DNA from: Paraburkholderia rhizosphaerae
GTDB lineage: Bacteria; Pseudomonadota; Gammaproteobacteria; Burkholderiales; Burkholderiaceae
DNA length: 64,000 nucleotides
Assembly: GCF_004366595.1 (NCBI RefSeq)
Contig: NZ_SORE01000010.1
Coordinates: 1 to 64,000 of the forward strand
Direction: 5' to 3'
Numbering within the stretch: position 1 is the stretch's first letter; every line of letters begins with the position of its first letter. The notes under the pieces are model-generated. The model was not told where the DNA came from. It made no database searches and saw nothing but the letters and a program-made list of their open reading frames with translations. Positions 43,114 through 52,040 of this stretch are shown in pieces. The position numbers and the translations under genes are program-made.

Positions 43114-43163
43114 GCTGCGGCCTCGAGCGGAACTAGCCGTTGCGCTTTCGCTCGGGCCGCAGC
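43114..43163. repeat. Long imperfect inverted repeat after the MFS gene
   Basis: GCTGCGGCC (43114-43122) plus CGAGCG (43124-43129) pair with CGCTCG (43149-43154) and GGCCGCAGC (43155-43163); one T is bulged and the loop is 19 bases. It begins 9 bases after the MFS stop and may end that transcript. There is no clear T-run. Confidence 0.5.
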
Positions 43164-43196
43164 GTGTAATGCAGATAATCGGTGCGCACAACGGCG

Positions 43197-43352
43197 TTAC
43201 TGCAGCGGCACATAGATCTCAGTCAGCAACTCAGCCGGCGCCGTCTGCTTTGGATCGTTCAGATATTCCTCGATCTGCATGTAGTCCCCGACGTGTTCGA
43301 CCGGCAAGCTGGAACAGGCGTCGGAGCGCAATCCGTTTTTCTCGTCGTGCAA
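43197..43352 (-). pseudogene. C-terminal remnant of a GyrI-like effector-binding protein
   Basis: The minus strand reads DEKNGLRSDACSS, then GDYMQIEEYLNDPKQTAPAE and LLTEIYVPLQ, ending at TAA 43197. This is the last third of a GyrI/SbmC-like domain (LRSDAC and EIYLNDP-type motifs). Two TAG codons lie immediately upstream in frame, where the family usually has a pair of tyrosines, and no upstream half could be followed. It is a dead fragment. Confidence 0.65.
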
Positions 43353-43509
43353 CTACTACACGTATATCGCGCAGCGGGCCGATTAGCGCGCTAGCGTGGG
43401 AAGAGCCGGTACGAAGACGGTGCGTGTCGTAACATCGACGATGCGCCGTGGAAGACGTTGCTGTTGCATGCCGCGCGCGCCACTTCCCTTACGAACCGCG
43501 TTCGATCCC

Positions 43510-44247
43510 ATGATCCCAGATACCGTCCGTTCTGCATTTGCGCCGCAAGGAAAGTTGCGCGCGTCGATCAACCTCGGCAATCCGATTCTCGCGAATCGCC
43601 ATCCGCAAACCGGAGCGCCCGGCGGGGTTTCCGTCGATCTCGCTCACGCGCTCGCGCAGCGGTTGGGCGTCGGGCTCGAACTGGTCGTGTTCGAGACCGC
43701 CGGCAAGTCCGTCGAAGCCGTTGCCGACGAACGCGCCGATGTCGGCTTCTTCGCGATCGACCCGCTGCGCGGCGCGAGCATCGCGTTCACCGCGCCGTAT
43801 GTGTTGATCGAAGGCTTCTATCTTGTGCGCGATGACTCGCCGGTGCGCCGCAACGAGGATGTCGATGTGTCGGCCCATCGCGTCGCGGTCGGTCTCGGCA
43901 GCGCGTACGATCTGTTTCTTACGCGCGAACTGCGTCACGCGACGATCGTGCGCGCGCCGAGTTCGCCGGCTGTCGTGCAAACTTTCGTCGATCAGGGTCT
44001 TGAGGTGGCGGCGGGTGTCAAACAACAACTTGAGGCCGATGCCGCGCGCACGTCAGGACTGCGTTTGCTCAGCGAACGATTTATGGTGATCCAGCAGGCG
44101 ATGGGCGTGCCAAAGAGTCGTGGGGACGCTGCTGCCGAATTTTTGCGTGCGTTTGTCGAAGACCAGAAGCGCACCGGCTTCGTCGCACAGGCGCTTGCGC
44201 GTCACGGCATTTCCGGCGCGTCGGTCGCGCCTGCTGCGCAAACGTAG
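43510..44247 (+). CDS. ABC-type substrate-binding-fold protein without signal peptide
   Basis: ATG 43510 (MIPDTVRSAFAPQGKLRASINLG) gives 245 residues with the family 3 solute-binding pattern: GVSVDLAHALAQRLGV, the DVGFFAIDPLRGASIAFTAPYV segment, and a C-terminal VEDQKRTGFVAQALARHG. No signal peptide is present from this start or the longer frame, so export is doubtful. No permease or ATPase gene is adjacent. It lies 155 bases before the ethanolamine permease, so it may be a cytoplasmic relative with another role or part of the same regulon. Confidence 0.75.
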   Translation: MIPDTVRSAFAPQGKLRASINLGNPILANRHPQTGAPGGVSVDLAHALAQRLGVGLELVVFETAGKSVEAVADERADVGFFAIDPLRGASIAFTAPYVLIEGFYLVRDDSPVRRNEDVDVSAHRVAVGLGSAYDLFLTRELRHATIVRAPSSPAVVQTFVDQGLEVAAGVKQQLEADAARTSGLRLLSERFMVIQQAMGVPKSRGDAAAEFLRAFVEDQKRTGFVAQALARHGISGASVAPAAQT

Positions 44248-44293
44248 ACCGCGCGCGACACCGCGCATGAAATCGCGGCCGAAAACTGCAGAA

Positions 44294-44315
44294 TTGCCGA
44301 TTTTCGATAACACCG
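44294..44315 (+). promoter_or_regulatory. Candidate ethanolamine operator, copy 1
   Basis: TTGCCGATTTTCGATAAC followed by ACCG lies 88 bases before the permease start. The same 18 bases plus GCCG recur at 46240-46261 upstream of eutB. A core CGATTTTCG is palindromic. Two identical copies in front of two genes of one pathway suggest a shared regulator site, probably EutR. Confidence 0.65.
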
Positions 44316-44402
44316 GGATTTGTGGCTGCCTAGCATCCGCTGATGGGTGTCCGTTGGCGGTTCGCCGATCGAACCGCGGCGGGCGCCTATCTCAGGGAGC
44401 CC

Positions 44403-45818
44403 ATGATGAACTACGAGTCGAAACCGCAGCAGGTCGGCACCGTCCCGCATCGCGAGCACCACGAACTGAAGCAGACGTTAGGCACATGGCAGTTATGGGG
44501 CATTGCAGTGGGCCTCGTTATCTCCGGTGAATACTTCGGCTGGAGCTACGGGTGGGCAAGCGCCGGCACGCTGGGCTTCGTGATTACCGCGCTCTTTATC
44601 GCGGCGATGTACACGACGTTCATCTTCAGCTTTACCGAACTCACCACATCCATTCCGCATGCGGGCGGTCCGTTTGCATATGCGCGGCAGGCATTCGGCC
44701 CCGCCGGCGGGTTTCTCGCCGGCATGGCGACGCTCGTTGAATTCGTGTTTGCACCGCCGGCCATTGCACTAGCAATCGGTGCGTATCTGCATGTCCAGTT
44801 TCCCGAACTAAATCCGAAGCATGCTGCGATGGGCGCGTATCTGGTGTTTATGGCGCTAAACATTCTCGGTGTACAAGTTGCGGCGACGTTCGAACTGTGC
44901 GTTACGCTGCTCGCGATCTTCGAATTGCTGGTGTTTATGGGCGTCGTATCGCCGGGCTTTCAGTGGTCTAACTTTATGAGGAACGGCTGGGCCGGCGCCG
45001 ATCAATTCTCGCTTGGCGCATTCCACGGGATGTTCGCGGCGATACCGTTCGCGATCTGGTTTTTTCTGGCAATCGAGGGCGTGGCAATGGCCGCGGAAGA
45101 AGCGAAGAATCCGAAGCGGTCGATTCCGATTGCTTATGTAACCGGCATTCTGACGCTGGTTGCGTTAGCGGTCGGCGTGATGGTTTTTGCAGGCGCGGCC
45201 GGCGACTGGACCAAACTCGCTAATATCAACGACCCGCTGCCGCAAGCGATGAAATATATCGTCGGCGAGCATAGCGGATGGCTGCATATGCTGGTGTGGC
45301 TCGGGCTGTTCGGCCTGGTCGCGTCGTTTCACGGCATCATCATCGGCTATTCGCGGCAGATCTTCGCGCTGGCGCGCGCCGGATATCTGCCGGAATGGCT
45401 CGCGAAAGTACATCCGCGTTTCAGGACGCCGCATCGCGCGATTCTCGCGGGCGGCGTAGTCGGCATCGCGGCGATCTATAGCGATGAGCTGATCCAGTTC
45501 GGCGGTCAGACGTTGACGGCGAACATTGTGACGATGTCCGTGTTCGGCGCGATTGTGATGTACATCGTCAGCATGCTTGCGCTGTTCAAGCTGCGGCGCT
45601 CCCATCCGCAGATGGAGCGACCGTTCCGCGCTCCTCTGTTTCCGTATTTCCCGGCATTCGCGCTGATTGCCGCGGTGATCTCGCTGGCGACGATGGTGTA
45701 TTTCAATGTGCTCGTCGCGGTGGTGTTCGCGGGATTCCTGTTGATTGGCTATGGATACTTTCTCATGACACGAGATCAGCGGGAGGCGGCGCTGGCGAAT
45801 GGATTGCTGGAAGAGTGA
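44403..45818 (+). CDS. eat: Ethanolamine permease
   Basis: ATG 44403 lies next to CAGGGAG. The 471-residue protein belongs to the amino acid/polyamine/organocation superfamily with 12 helices. It begins with HHELKQTLGTWQLWGIAVGLVISGEYFGWSYGW, the family's ligand region, and continues with FAIWFFLAIEGVAMAAEEAKNP. Its match to bacterial ethanolamine permeases is clear, and eutB and eutC follow. It brings ethanolamine into the cytoplasm for the ammonia-lyase. Its promoter region carries the 18-base element also found before eutB. Confidence 0.9.
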   Translation: MMNYESKPQQVGTVPHREHHELKQTLGTWQLWGIAVGLVISGEYFGWSYGWASAGTLGFVITALFIAAMYTTFIFSFTELTTSIPHAGGPFAYARQAFGPAGGFLAGMATLVEFVFAPPAIALAIGAYLHVQFPELNPKHAAMGAYLVFMALNILGVQVAATFELCVTLLAIFELLVFMGVVSPGFQWSNFMRNGWAGADQFSLGAFHGMFAAIPFAIWFFLAIEGVAMAAEEAKNPKRSIPIAYVTGILTLVALAVGVMVFAGAAGDWTKLANINDPLPQAMKYIVGEHSGWLHMLVWLGLFGLVASFHGIIIGYSRQIFALARAGYLPEWLAKVHPRFRTPHRAILAGGVVGIAAIYSDELIQFGGQTLTANIVTMSVFGAIVMYIVSMLALFKLRRSHPQMERPFRAPLFPYFPAFALIAAVISLATMVYFNVLVAVVFAGFLLIGYGYFLMTRDQREAALANGLLEE

Positions 45819-46135
45819 TTGAGACCACGAAACCGCCGCGGTAGCGCGCTGAAGTAGCCACCGCCGTCAATCATTGCGCCTGCATCCTGCGCACGCGCTG
45901 CGAGCCGTGGCAACGCCGACCACGGCAGCGTCGGATGCAGATGATGCAGGCAATGCAGATGGTGGTTCATCACGACGGTCCGCCACGCGCGCGCGAGCTT
46001 GAAATTGCGCGCGCGGCCCGGCCGATCGGGTTCCACGCCGTAGTGCGGCATGTTGTCGGCAAACGAGATCCATACGTCGCGCAAATAGCCGGTCAGCAGA
46101 CACACGTCTGTCCCAGGCGGCAGGGCCGCCATTCC
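45776..46135 (-). pseudogene. C-terminal remnant of a fatty acid desaturase
   Basis: From about 46135 down to the stop at 45776 the minus strand reads LTGYLRDVWISFADNMPHYG, then VVMNHHLHCLHHLHPTLPW. The second segment is the third histidine box of membrane desaturases. The first two boxes and the membrane helices that precede them are missing. The preceding ~100 codons of the same frame show no similarity and include the eutB promoter region. Its 3' end overlaps the tail of the permease gene. It is a leftover of a truncated gene. Confidence 0.65.
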
Positions 46136-46239
46136 GGAAGATAACAAAGGAAACCCGGCGGACCGTATTCCGGTTCGTGAATGACCTCTCTCGAAGCGAC
46201 GCTGCGGTCCGGGTGGCCTGGAAACGCTGACCCGGACAT

Positions 46240-46261
46240 TTGCCGATTTTCGATAACGCCG
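46240..46261 (+). promoter_or_regulatory. Candidate ethanolamine operator, copy 2
   Basis: It has the same 18 bases, TTGCCGATTTTCGATAAC, as at 44294, followed by GCCG. A related CCGATTTCCGATTG follows at once, giving a loose second half. It lies 149 bases before the eutB start. Confidence 0.65.
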
Positions 46262-46409
46262 ATTTCCGATTGACCGTAGTATCTGCTTGCGTAAGCTCGA
46301 TTCACGCAATCGGTAAGCCGGGTGACGGAGCTCGCGTTTGGCGCTATTGTGATCGCCTGGCCGGCACGTATAGGCCGCTTTGGGCCGCGCGGCCAGATAG
46401 GGAGTAGCC

Positions 46410-47810
46410 ATGAGCTTTACGGAGACGATCGGCCCCCGCACATACCGCTTCGCGGATCTGAAGACGCTGCTCGCGAAAGCCAGCCCGTTGCGCTCCGGCG
46501 ATCAGCTCGCCGGCGTGGCCGCGGCAAGCGAGGAAGAGCGGGTCGCCGCGAAAATGGCGCTCGCCGGCGTGCCGCTGCGTACGTTCCTGAACGAAGTGCT
46601 GGTGCCCTACGAAGACGACGAAGTCACCCGCCTGATCGTCGATTCGCATTCGCCCACAGCCTTCGGCGAGATTTCACATCTGACGGTCGGCGACTTCCGC
46701 AACTGGCTGCTCGCGACCAGCACCGATACCGCCGCACTCGAACGCGTGAGCAAGGGCTTAACGCCGGAGATGGTCGCCGCGGTATCGAAGCTGATGCGCA
46801 ACCAGGATCTGATCGCCGCCGCGCGCAAGCGTCCGGTCGTCACGCGTTTTCGCAATACGATCGGCTTGCCGGGGCACATGTCGGTGCGCCTGCAACCGAA
46901 CCATCCGATCGACGACGTCAAAGGCATTGCCGCTTCGATGCTCGATGGCCTGATGTACGGCTGCGGCGACGCGGTGATCGGCATCAACCCGGCGTCGGAC
47001 AGTCTTGCGGCAATCACGAAGCTGCTGCAGATGATCGACGGCTTTCGCCAGCGCTATGAGGTGCCGACGCAATCGTGCGTGCTGACACATGTGACAAACA
47101 CGCTCGCGGCGATCGAAAAGGGCGCGCCGGTGGACCTCGTTTTCCAGTCGATCGCAGGCACCGAAAAAGCCAATGCGAGCTTCGGCATTTCGCTCGCGCT
47201 GTTGCGCGAAGCGCGTGACGCGGCGCTGTCGCTCAAGCGCGGCACGGTCGGCGACAACGTGATGTATTTCGAAACCGGTCAAGGCAGCGCGCTATCGGCC
47301 AATGCACATCATGGTGTCGATCAGCAAACCTGCGAAGTGCGCGCGTATGCGGTCGCACGCGAATTCAAACCGCTGTTGACGAACACCGTAGTCGGCTTTA
47401 TCGGCCCGGAGTATCTGTACGACGGTAAGCAGATCACACGCGCGGGTCTCGAAGATCACTTTTGCGGCAAGCTGCTTGGCGTGCCGATGGGCTGCGACAT
47501 CTGCTATACGAACCACGCGGAAGCCGACCAGGACGATATGGACAACCTGCTGACGCTGCTCGGTGCCGCGGGCATCAACTTCATCATGGGCATTCCGGGC
47601 GCGGACGATGTGATGCTGAACTACCAGAGCACGTCGTTTCACGATTCGCTGTATTTGCGCGAGGTGCTGGGCCTGCGCCGCGCGCCCGAGTTTGAAGAGT
47701 GGCTCGAGTCGATGCATATCACCGACGTACGCGGCGCGTTGCTGAACAGCGCAGCGGCGCGGCAGCCGCTGCTCGAAAGCGCGCGTGAATGGGTCGGAGC
47801 GGCATCATGA
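46410..47810 (+). CDS. eutB: Ethanolamine ammonia-lyase, large subunit
   Basis: The protein has 466 residues, the usual size for the catalytic subunit. Recognisable parts are YRFADLKTLLAKASPLRSGDQLAGVAA near the start, VSKLMRNQDLIAAARK, SVRLQPNHPIDDVKGIAASML, FETGQGSALSANAHHGVDQQT and GCDICYTNHAEADQDDMD. It forms a TIM-barrel that, with adenosylcobalamin bound between subunits, converts ethanolamine to acetaldehyde and ammonia. The start is at ATG 46410 with GGGAG upstream. The stop overlaps the eutC start, so the subunits are made in step. Confidence 0.95.
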   Translation: MSFTETIGPRTYRFADLKTLLAKASPLRSGDQLAGVAAASEEERVAAKMALAGVPLRTFLNEVLVPYEDDEVTRLIVDSHSPTAFGEISHLTVGDFRNWLLATSTDTAALERVSKGLTPEMVAAVSKLMRNQDLIAAARKRPVVTRFRNTIGLPGHMSVRLQPNHPIDDVKGIAASMLDGLMYGCGDAVIGINPASDSLAAITKLLQMIDGFRQRYEVPTQSCVLTHVTNTLAAIEKGAPVDLVFQSIAGTEKANASFGISLALLREARDAALSLKRGTVGDNVMYFETGQGSALSANAHHGVDQQTCEVRAYAVAREFKPLLTNTVVGFIGPEYLYDGKQITRAGLEDHFCGKLLGVPMGCDICYTNHAEADQDDMDNLLTLLGAAGINFIMGIPGADDVMLNYQSTSFHDSLYLREVLGLRRAPEFEEWLESMHITDVRGALLNSAAARQPLLESAREWVGAAS

Positions 47811-48595
47811 GCGATTCCGTCGAAAAAAATCCGTGGGACGGGCTGCGCGCGTTCACGAATGCGCGCATCGCATTGGGCCGTGCCGGTAATAGCTTGCCGA
47901 CCGCGCCGTTGCTTGCGTTCAACCTGTCGCACGCGCAGGCGCGCGACGCGGTGCATCATCCGCTGGATGCGCACGCGCTGCACGAGCAATTGCATGCGCA
48001 TGGCTTTGCGATGACGCTCGATGTTCATAGTGCGGCGCCTGATCGCGAGCACTATTTGCGCCGGCCCGATCTCGGGCGCAGGTTATCGGACGAGAGCCGC
48101 AGCGTGTTGTCGAACGCGGTTTCCGGTGAACCGGATGTCGTATTCGTGGTTGCCGATGGCTTGTCCGCATTCGCAGCTTCCAGGCAGTCAATCCCGATGC
48201 TCGAAGCGATTCACGCGAAACTGCAAGACTGGAAGATCGGTCCGATCGTCGTTGCGCGTCAGTCGAGAGTGGCACTTGGCGATGAGATCGGCGAGATTCT
48301 GCGCGCGCGGATGGTCGTAATGCTGATCGGCGAGCGCCCCGGACTCAGTTCGCCGGACAGTCTCGGCATCTATCTGACCTACGCGCCGAAGGTCGGTTGC
48401 AGCGATGCGCAACGCAATTGCATCTCCAACGTGCGCGCCGAAGGCTTGAGCTTCGAAGCGGCCGCGCACAAGCTGCACTATCTGTTGACGCATGCGCGTC
48501 GCCTCGGATTAACCGGCGTGGGCCTCAAGGACGAAAGCGACGCACTGCTGGAAGCCGCGCCGGCCGCAGCCTCCGCAACACTCACTGATCGTTGA
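47807..48595 (+). CDS. eutC: Ethanolamine ammonia-lyase, small subunit
   Basis: ATG 47807 overlaps the eutB stop as ATGA. The 262-residue small subunit has LRAFTNARIALGRAGNSLPT near the N-terminus, LNLSHAQARDAVHHPLD-type sequence (here FNLSHAQARDAVHHPLD), VFVVADGLSAFAASR, and RPGLSSPDSLGIYLTYAPKVG, all typical of EutC. It helps bind the cobalamin cofactor at the interface with EutB. The enzyme needs B12, which must come from elsewhere in the genome or from uptake, since no cobalamin gene lies in the window. Confidence 0.95.
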   Translation: MSDSVEKNPWDGLRAFTNARIALGRAGNSLPTAPLLAFNLSHAQARDAVHHPLDAHALHEQLHAHGFAMTLDVHSAAPDREHYLRRPDLGRRLSDESRSVLSNAVSGEPDVVFVVADGLSAFAASRQSIPMLEAIHAKLQDWKIGPIVVARQSRVALGDEIGEILRARMVVMLIGERPGLSSPDSLGIYLTYAPKVGCSDAQRNCISNVRAEGLSFEAAAHKLHYLLTHARRLGLTGVGLKDESDALLEAAPAAASATLTDR

Positions 48596-48619
48596 TACGC
48601 CAGGCGCTCGCCGGACGAA

Positions 48620-49003
48620 TCAGGCGTCCGCGCGTTCGACCGGATGCGCGGCAAGCCATTCGCTTTGCGCATCATCAAAAAGCCGCGAACGGGTCAGGAA
48701 TCGCAAACCCGTCGGCCGTTCGAGCGAAAACATCCCGCCATTGCCGGGCACGACATCGATGATCAACTGCGTGTGCTGCCAGTACGCGAACTGCGATTCG
48801 CTCATATAGAACGGCACACCGGCAATCACACCGAGTTTCACATCCGACCCGCCGACCATAAATTCGCTCGACGGAAAACACATCGGCGCACTGCCGTCGC
48901 AGCAACCGCCCGATTGATGGAACAGAATCGAGCCATGCTCGGCAGCCAGCTTTTGAATCAGCGAAATGGCGGCATCCGTCGCGACTACGCGTTCAACGGC
49001 CAT
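48620..49003 (-). CDS. DUF779-family protein
   Basis: ATG 49003 follows GAGG at good spacing and gives 127 residues; GTG 49012 would add three. The sequence SILFHQSGGCCDGSAPMCFPSSEF is the hallmark Cys-rich motif of DUF779, followed by QFAYWQHTQLIIDVVPGNGGMFSLE. DUF779 genes are commonly found next to aldehyde dehydrogenases like the one 62 bases upstream, and are thought to assist or respond to aldehyde oxidation, though the function is unproven. It is cytoplasmic. Confidence 0.85.
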   Translation of the reverse strand: MAVERVVATDAAISLIQKLAAEHGSILFHQSGGCCDGSAPMCFPSSEFMVGGSDVKLGVIAGVPFYMSESQFAYWQHTQLIIDVVPGNGGMFSLERPTGLRFLTRSRLFDDAQSEWLAAHPVERADA

Positions 49004-49065
49004 GCGTTTCACCTCTAAAAAAGGGCAGGCCGCGCCCGCGGCCCACCCTACTGGAGAACTTGCGT

Positions 49066-50586
49066 TTAGAAGAAGCCAAGCGGCTTATCGCTATAGCTGA
49101 CCAGCAGGTTCTTGGTTTGCTGATAGTGATCGAGCATCATCTTGTGCGTCTCGCGGCCGATGCCCGATTGCTTGTAGCCGCCGAATGCCGCATGCGCCGG
49201 ATACGCGTGATAACAATTCGTCCACACGCGCCCGGCCTGAATTTGCCGGCCAAAGCGATACGCGCGTGTGCCGTCGCGCGTCCACACGCCGGCGCCGAGG
49301 CCGTACAGCGTGTCGTTCGCAATCTCCAGCGCTTCATCTTCGTTCCTGAATGTCGTGACGGAGACGACCGGCCCGAAAATCTCCTCCTGGAAGATGCGCA
49401 TTGTGTTGTTGCCGCGGAACACGGTCGGCTTCACGTAGTAGCCCTTCTTCAACTCGCCGTCGAGCGCGTTGCGCTCGCCGCCGATCAGGCATTGCGCGCC
49501 TTCCTGCTTGCCGAGGTCGATATACGACAGGATCTTCTCGAGCTGTTCCTGTGACGCCTGCGCGCCGATCATCGTCTTTGTGTCGAGCGGGTGCCCTTGC
49601 GCGATCGCGTCGACGCGCTTGAGCGCGCGCTCGATAAACCGGTCGTAGATCTTCTCGTCGATCAGCACACGCGACGGGCACGTGCAGACTTCGCCCTGAT
49701 TCAGCGCAAACATCGTGAAGCCTTCGAGCGCTTTGTCGAAGTAGCTGTCGTCGCGATCCATCACGTCGGCGAAGAAGATATTCGGGCTCTTGCCGCCAAG
49801 CTCGAGCGTGACCGGAATGATGTTCTGGCTCGCGTACTGCATGATCAGGCGGCCTGTCGTCGTCTCGCCGGTGAACGCGATCTTCGCGATGCGCTTGTTC
49901 GACGCGAGCGGTTTGCCGGCTTCGAGTCCGAAACCGTTCACCACATTCACGACGCCGGGCGGCAGCAAGTCCTGAATCAGTTCCATCAGCACGAGTATCG
50001 ACGCCGGTGTCTGTTCGGCGGGCTTCAGCACCACGCAATTGCCGGCTGCGAGCGCGGGTGCGAGCTTCCACACTGCCATCAGGATCGGGAAATTCCACGG
50101 AATGATCTGGCCGACCACACCGAGCGGCTCATGGAAGTGATACGCGACGGTGTCTTCGTCGATCTGCGAGATCGAGCCTTCCTGCGCGCGAATGCAGCTG
50201 GCGAAATAGCGGAAGTGATCGATCGCGAGCGGAATATCGGCCGCGGTCGATTCGCGTAGCGGCTTGCCGTTATCGATGGTCTCCGCGACGGCGAGGCGCG
50301 ACAGATTTGCTTCCATCCGGTCGGCAATCTTGCTGAGGATGTTCGCGCGATCCGCCGCGGAAGTTTTACCCCACGCTGCTTTTGCGCGATGCGCGGCATC
50401 GAGCGCGAGTTCGATATCGGCTTCTCGTGAACGCGGAATCGATGTAAATCCTTCGCCGGTGATCGGCGAGATATTGTCAAAGTACTCGCCGCCCGCCGGC
50501 TTGACCCAGGCACCGCCAATGAAGTTCGCATACTGCTTCTTGTATGGGTAGTCGGTGCTCAGAAATTGCATCTCCGCGTGATTCAT
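49066..50586 (-). CDS. Aldehyde dehydrogenase, acetaldehyde-type
   Basis: ATG 50586 follows GAGGAG; the protein has 506 residues. NAD is bound by the Rossmann region ([37 protein letters not shown]). The catalytic glutamate lies in ELGGKSPN and the nucleophilic cysteine in [10 protein letters not shown]. It resembles acetaldehyde dehydrogenases of the ExaC/AldB group. Downstream of ethanolamine ammonia-lyase it would oxidise the acetaldehyde to acetate. It is transcribed toward eutC, with the DUF779 gene as its partner and eutR divergent on the other side. Confidence 0.92.
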   Translation of the reverse strand: MNHAEMQFLSTDYPYKKQYANFIGGAWVKPAGGEYFDNISPITGEGFTSIPRSREADIELALDAAHRAKAAWGKTSAADRANILSKIADRMEANLSRLAVAETIDNGKPLRESTAADIPLAIDHFRYFASCIRAQEGSISQIDEDTVAYHFHEPLGVVGQIIPWNFPILMAVWKLAPALAAGNCVVLKPAEQTPASILVLMELIQDLLPPGVVNVVNGFGLEAGKPLASNKRIAKIAFTGETTTGRLIMQYASQNIIPVTLELGGKSPNIFFADVMDRDDSYFDKALEGFTMFALNQGEVCTCPSRVLIDEKIYDRFIERALKRVDAIAQGHPLDTKTMIGAQASQEQLEKILSYIDLGKQEGAQCLIGGERNALDGELKKGYYVKPTVFRGNNTMRIFQEEIFGPVVSVTTFRNEDEALEIANDTLYGLGAGVWTRDGTRAYRFGRQIQAGRVWTNCYHAYPAHAAFGGYKQSGIGRETHKMMLDHYQQTKNLLVSYSDKPLGFF

Positions 50587-50654
50587 CTGGTTGCTCCTCA
50601 CAGGGTTCGGTCGTTAAGGTCGACTGCGGTACCGCGTTAGCCGCGCGTCCATTA

Positions 50655-50670
50655 CGCCAGAACCATGCCA
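50655..50670 (-). promoter_or_regulatory. Possible sigma-54 promoter for the aldehyde dehydrogenase
   Basis: In the ~320-base gap before eutR the minus strand reads TGGCATGGTTCTGGCG, with GG and GC elements at the correct 10-base spacing but TGGC in place of TTGC. It would start transcription ~58 bases before the ATG. It is weaker than the amide-operon example. No other strong promoter is apparent in the gap. Confidence 0.35.
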
Positions 50671-50905
50671 GTCATCACGAAAGGTGCTTGATGTCGGTGC
50701 ATTCGGCACTGTGTCGATGCATGTGCGGTTCGCATGGTTGATCTGTGCATCGCACGGGCGCGTCGATACTGAGCACCGTCCCGGCGGTTGTTCATGAATT
50801 GAACAGCGCGGTGCACATGCGAACTGCGATGGCCACAGCCCTTTTTTGAATCGCTAAAGTGGTGAAAGCTTTCATGCGCGACATTCTGTTTCGGGCGACC
50901 TTTCG

Positions 50906-51958
50906 ATGACGACCGACTCCGCCTTTTTTCAAGCCGCCGATAGCGACCGCGCCGTGCCGACGTCATTGCAACGGCACGAGCGCTACCGCGTGCAGACCCG
51001 CATCGCGCATGACGCGGATGAACAGGCGCGCAATCTGTACGGCTGGCGACAGACCTACGATCAGCTGACGTCCGGTCGCTTTACCGGTGAGCTGACGGGC
51101 CTGCATGTCGACGATATGCACGTGTTCCGCGAGGCGACCAGTCAGACGTTGCGCCAGATCTGCGAGGTGCGATCGGATGCTTGCTGGTTTGGCATTCCGG
51201 TGCGCCGCGAGGGCGTGACGGGACAGATCGACGGCAATGTGATTGATGCCGACGCGTTTGCGTTGAAACCGGGCGGCGTCGAGTTCGAACTTATGACGCC
51301 TGCCGGCTACGAAATCTTCGGTGTCGTCGTGAGCGGCGATGTGTTGCGGCGTCATGCAGCATTGGACGAGCGCGCCGGCCGTGCGCTGCTCGATCACGGG
51401 CCGCCAACCGGCGTTATGCCGATCGATGCGGCAAGCAAGACGCAGCTTGGCGTACGCCTGATGCAGATCCTTGGCGAAGAGCGCGCGGCGCTTGATCATC
51501 GTGCGCGGCATCAGTTGCATGCGTCGGTGCTCGATTTGCTGCTCGATGCATGCGGCGGCGGTGCCAGTTCGCCAGGTAGCGAGCGCGTTGCGATTTCAAG
51601 GCAGCCGCGCCGTCGCGGCATCGTCAGCGACGCGCGCGACTATGTGCTTGCGAATCGCGATCGTCCGGTGAGCGTGCCCGAACTCTGCGAGCATCTGCAC
51701 GTGAGCCGGCGCACGTTGCAGTATTGCTTCGAAGACGTGCTCGGCATGGCGCCCGCCAGCTATCTGCGTGTGATCCGCCTGAACGGCGCGCGACGCGATC
51801 TTTGCGATGCGTCGCGCGGCAGTAGCGCGCGTTCGGTGCAGGATGTCGCGGCTGCGTGGGGCTTCTGGCATCTGAGCCAGTTTGCGACGGACTATCGGAA
51901 GTTGTTTGGGATCCGGCCGTCGGATACGCTAAGAGCGACGCGTTCCGGGCTTTCCTGA
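50906..51958 (+). CDS. eutR: EutR-like AraC-family activator of ethanolamine genes
   Basis: The protein has 350 residues. Its N-terminal half closely follows E. coli EutR: YGWRQTYDQLTSGRFTGELTG, DDMHVFREATSQTLRQIC, WFGIPV, and KPGGVEFELMTPAGYEIFGVVVSGDV. The C-terminal half has two helix-turn-helix motifs (VPELCEHLHVSRRTLQYCFED and VQDVAAAWGFWHLSQFATDYRKLFG). EutR proteins activate ethanolamine genes when both ethanolamine and adenosylcobalamin are present. It is divergent from the aldehyde dehydrogenase. The repeated 18-base element before the permease and eutB is its most likely binding site, by inference. Confidence 0.88.
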   Translation: MTTDSAFFQAADSDRAVPTSLQRHERYRVQTRIAHDADEQARNLYGWRQTYDQLTSGRFTGELTGLHVDDMHVFREATSQTLRQICEVRSDACWFGIPVRREGVTGQIDGNVIDADAFALKPGGVEFELMTPAGYEIFGVVVSGDVLRRHAALDERAGRALLDHGPPTGVMPIDAASKTQLGVRLMQILGEERAALDHRARHQLHASVLDLLLDACGGGASSPGSERVAISRQPRRRGIVSDARDYVLANRDRPVSVPELCEHLHVSRRTLQYCFEDVLGMAPASYLRVIRLNGARRDLCDASRGSSARSVQDVAAAWGFWHLSQFATDYRKLFGIRPSDTLRATRSGLS

Positions 51959-52040
51959 TCAGCTAAAATGGTGGCTCGTTGCGATCGCATCGCGACCCTT
52001 GGCCGACCCCGGCCCGACCCCGACCCCACCCAGAGTATCC

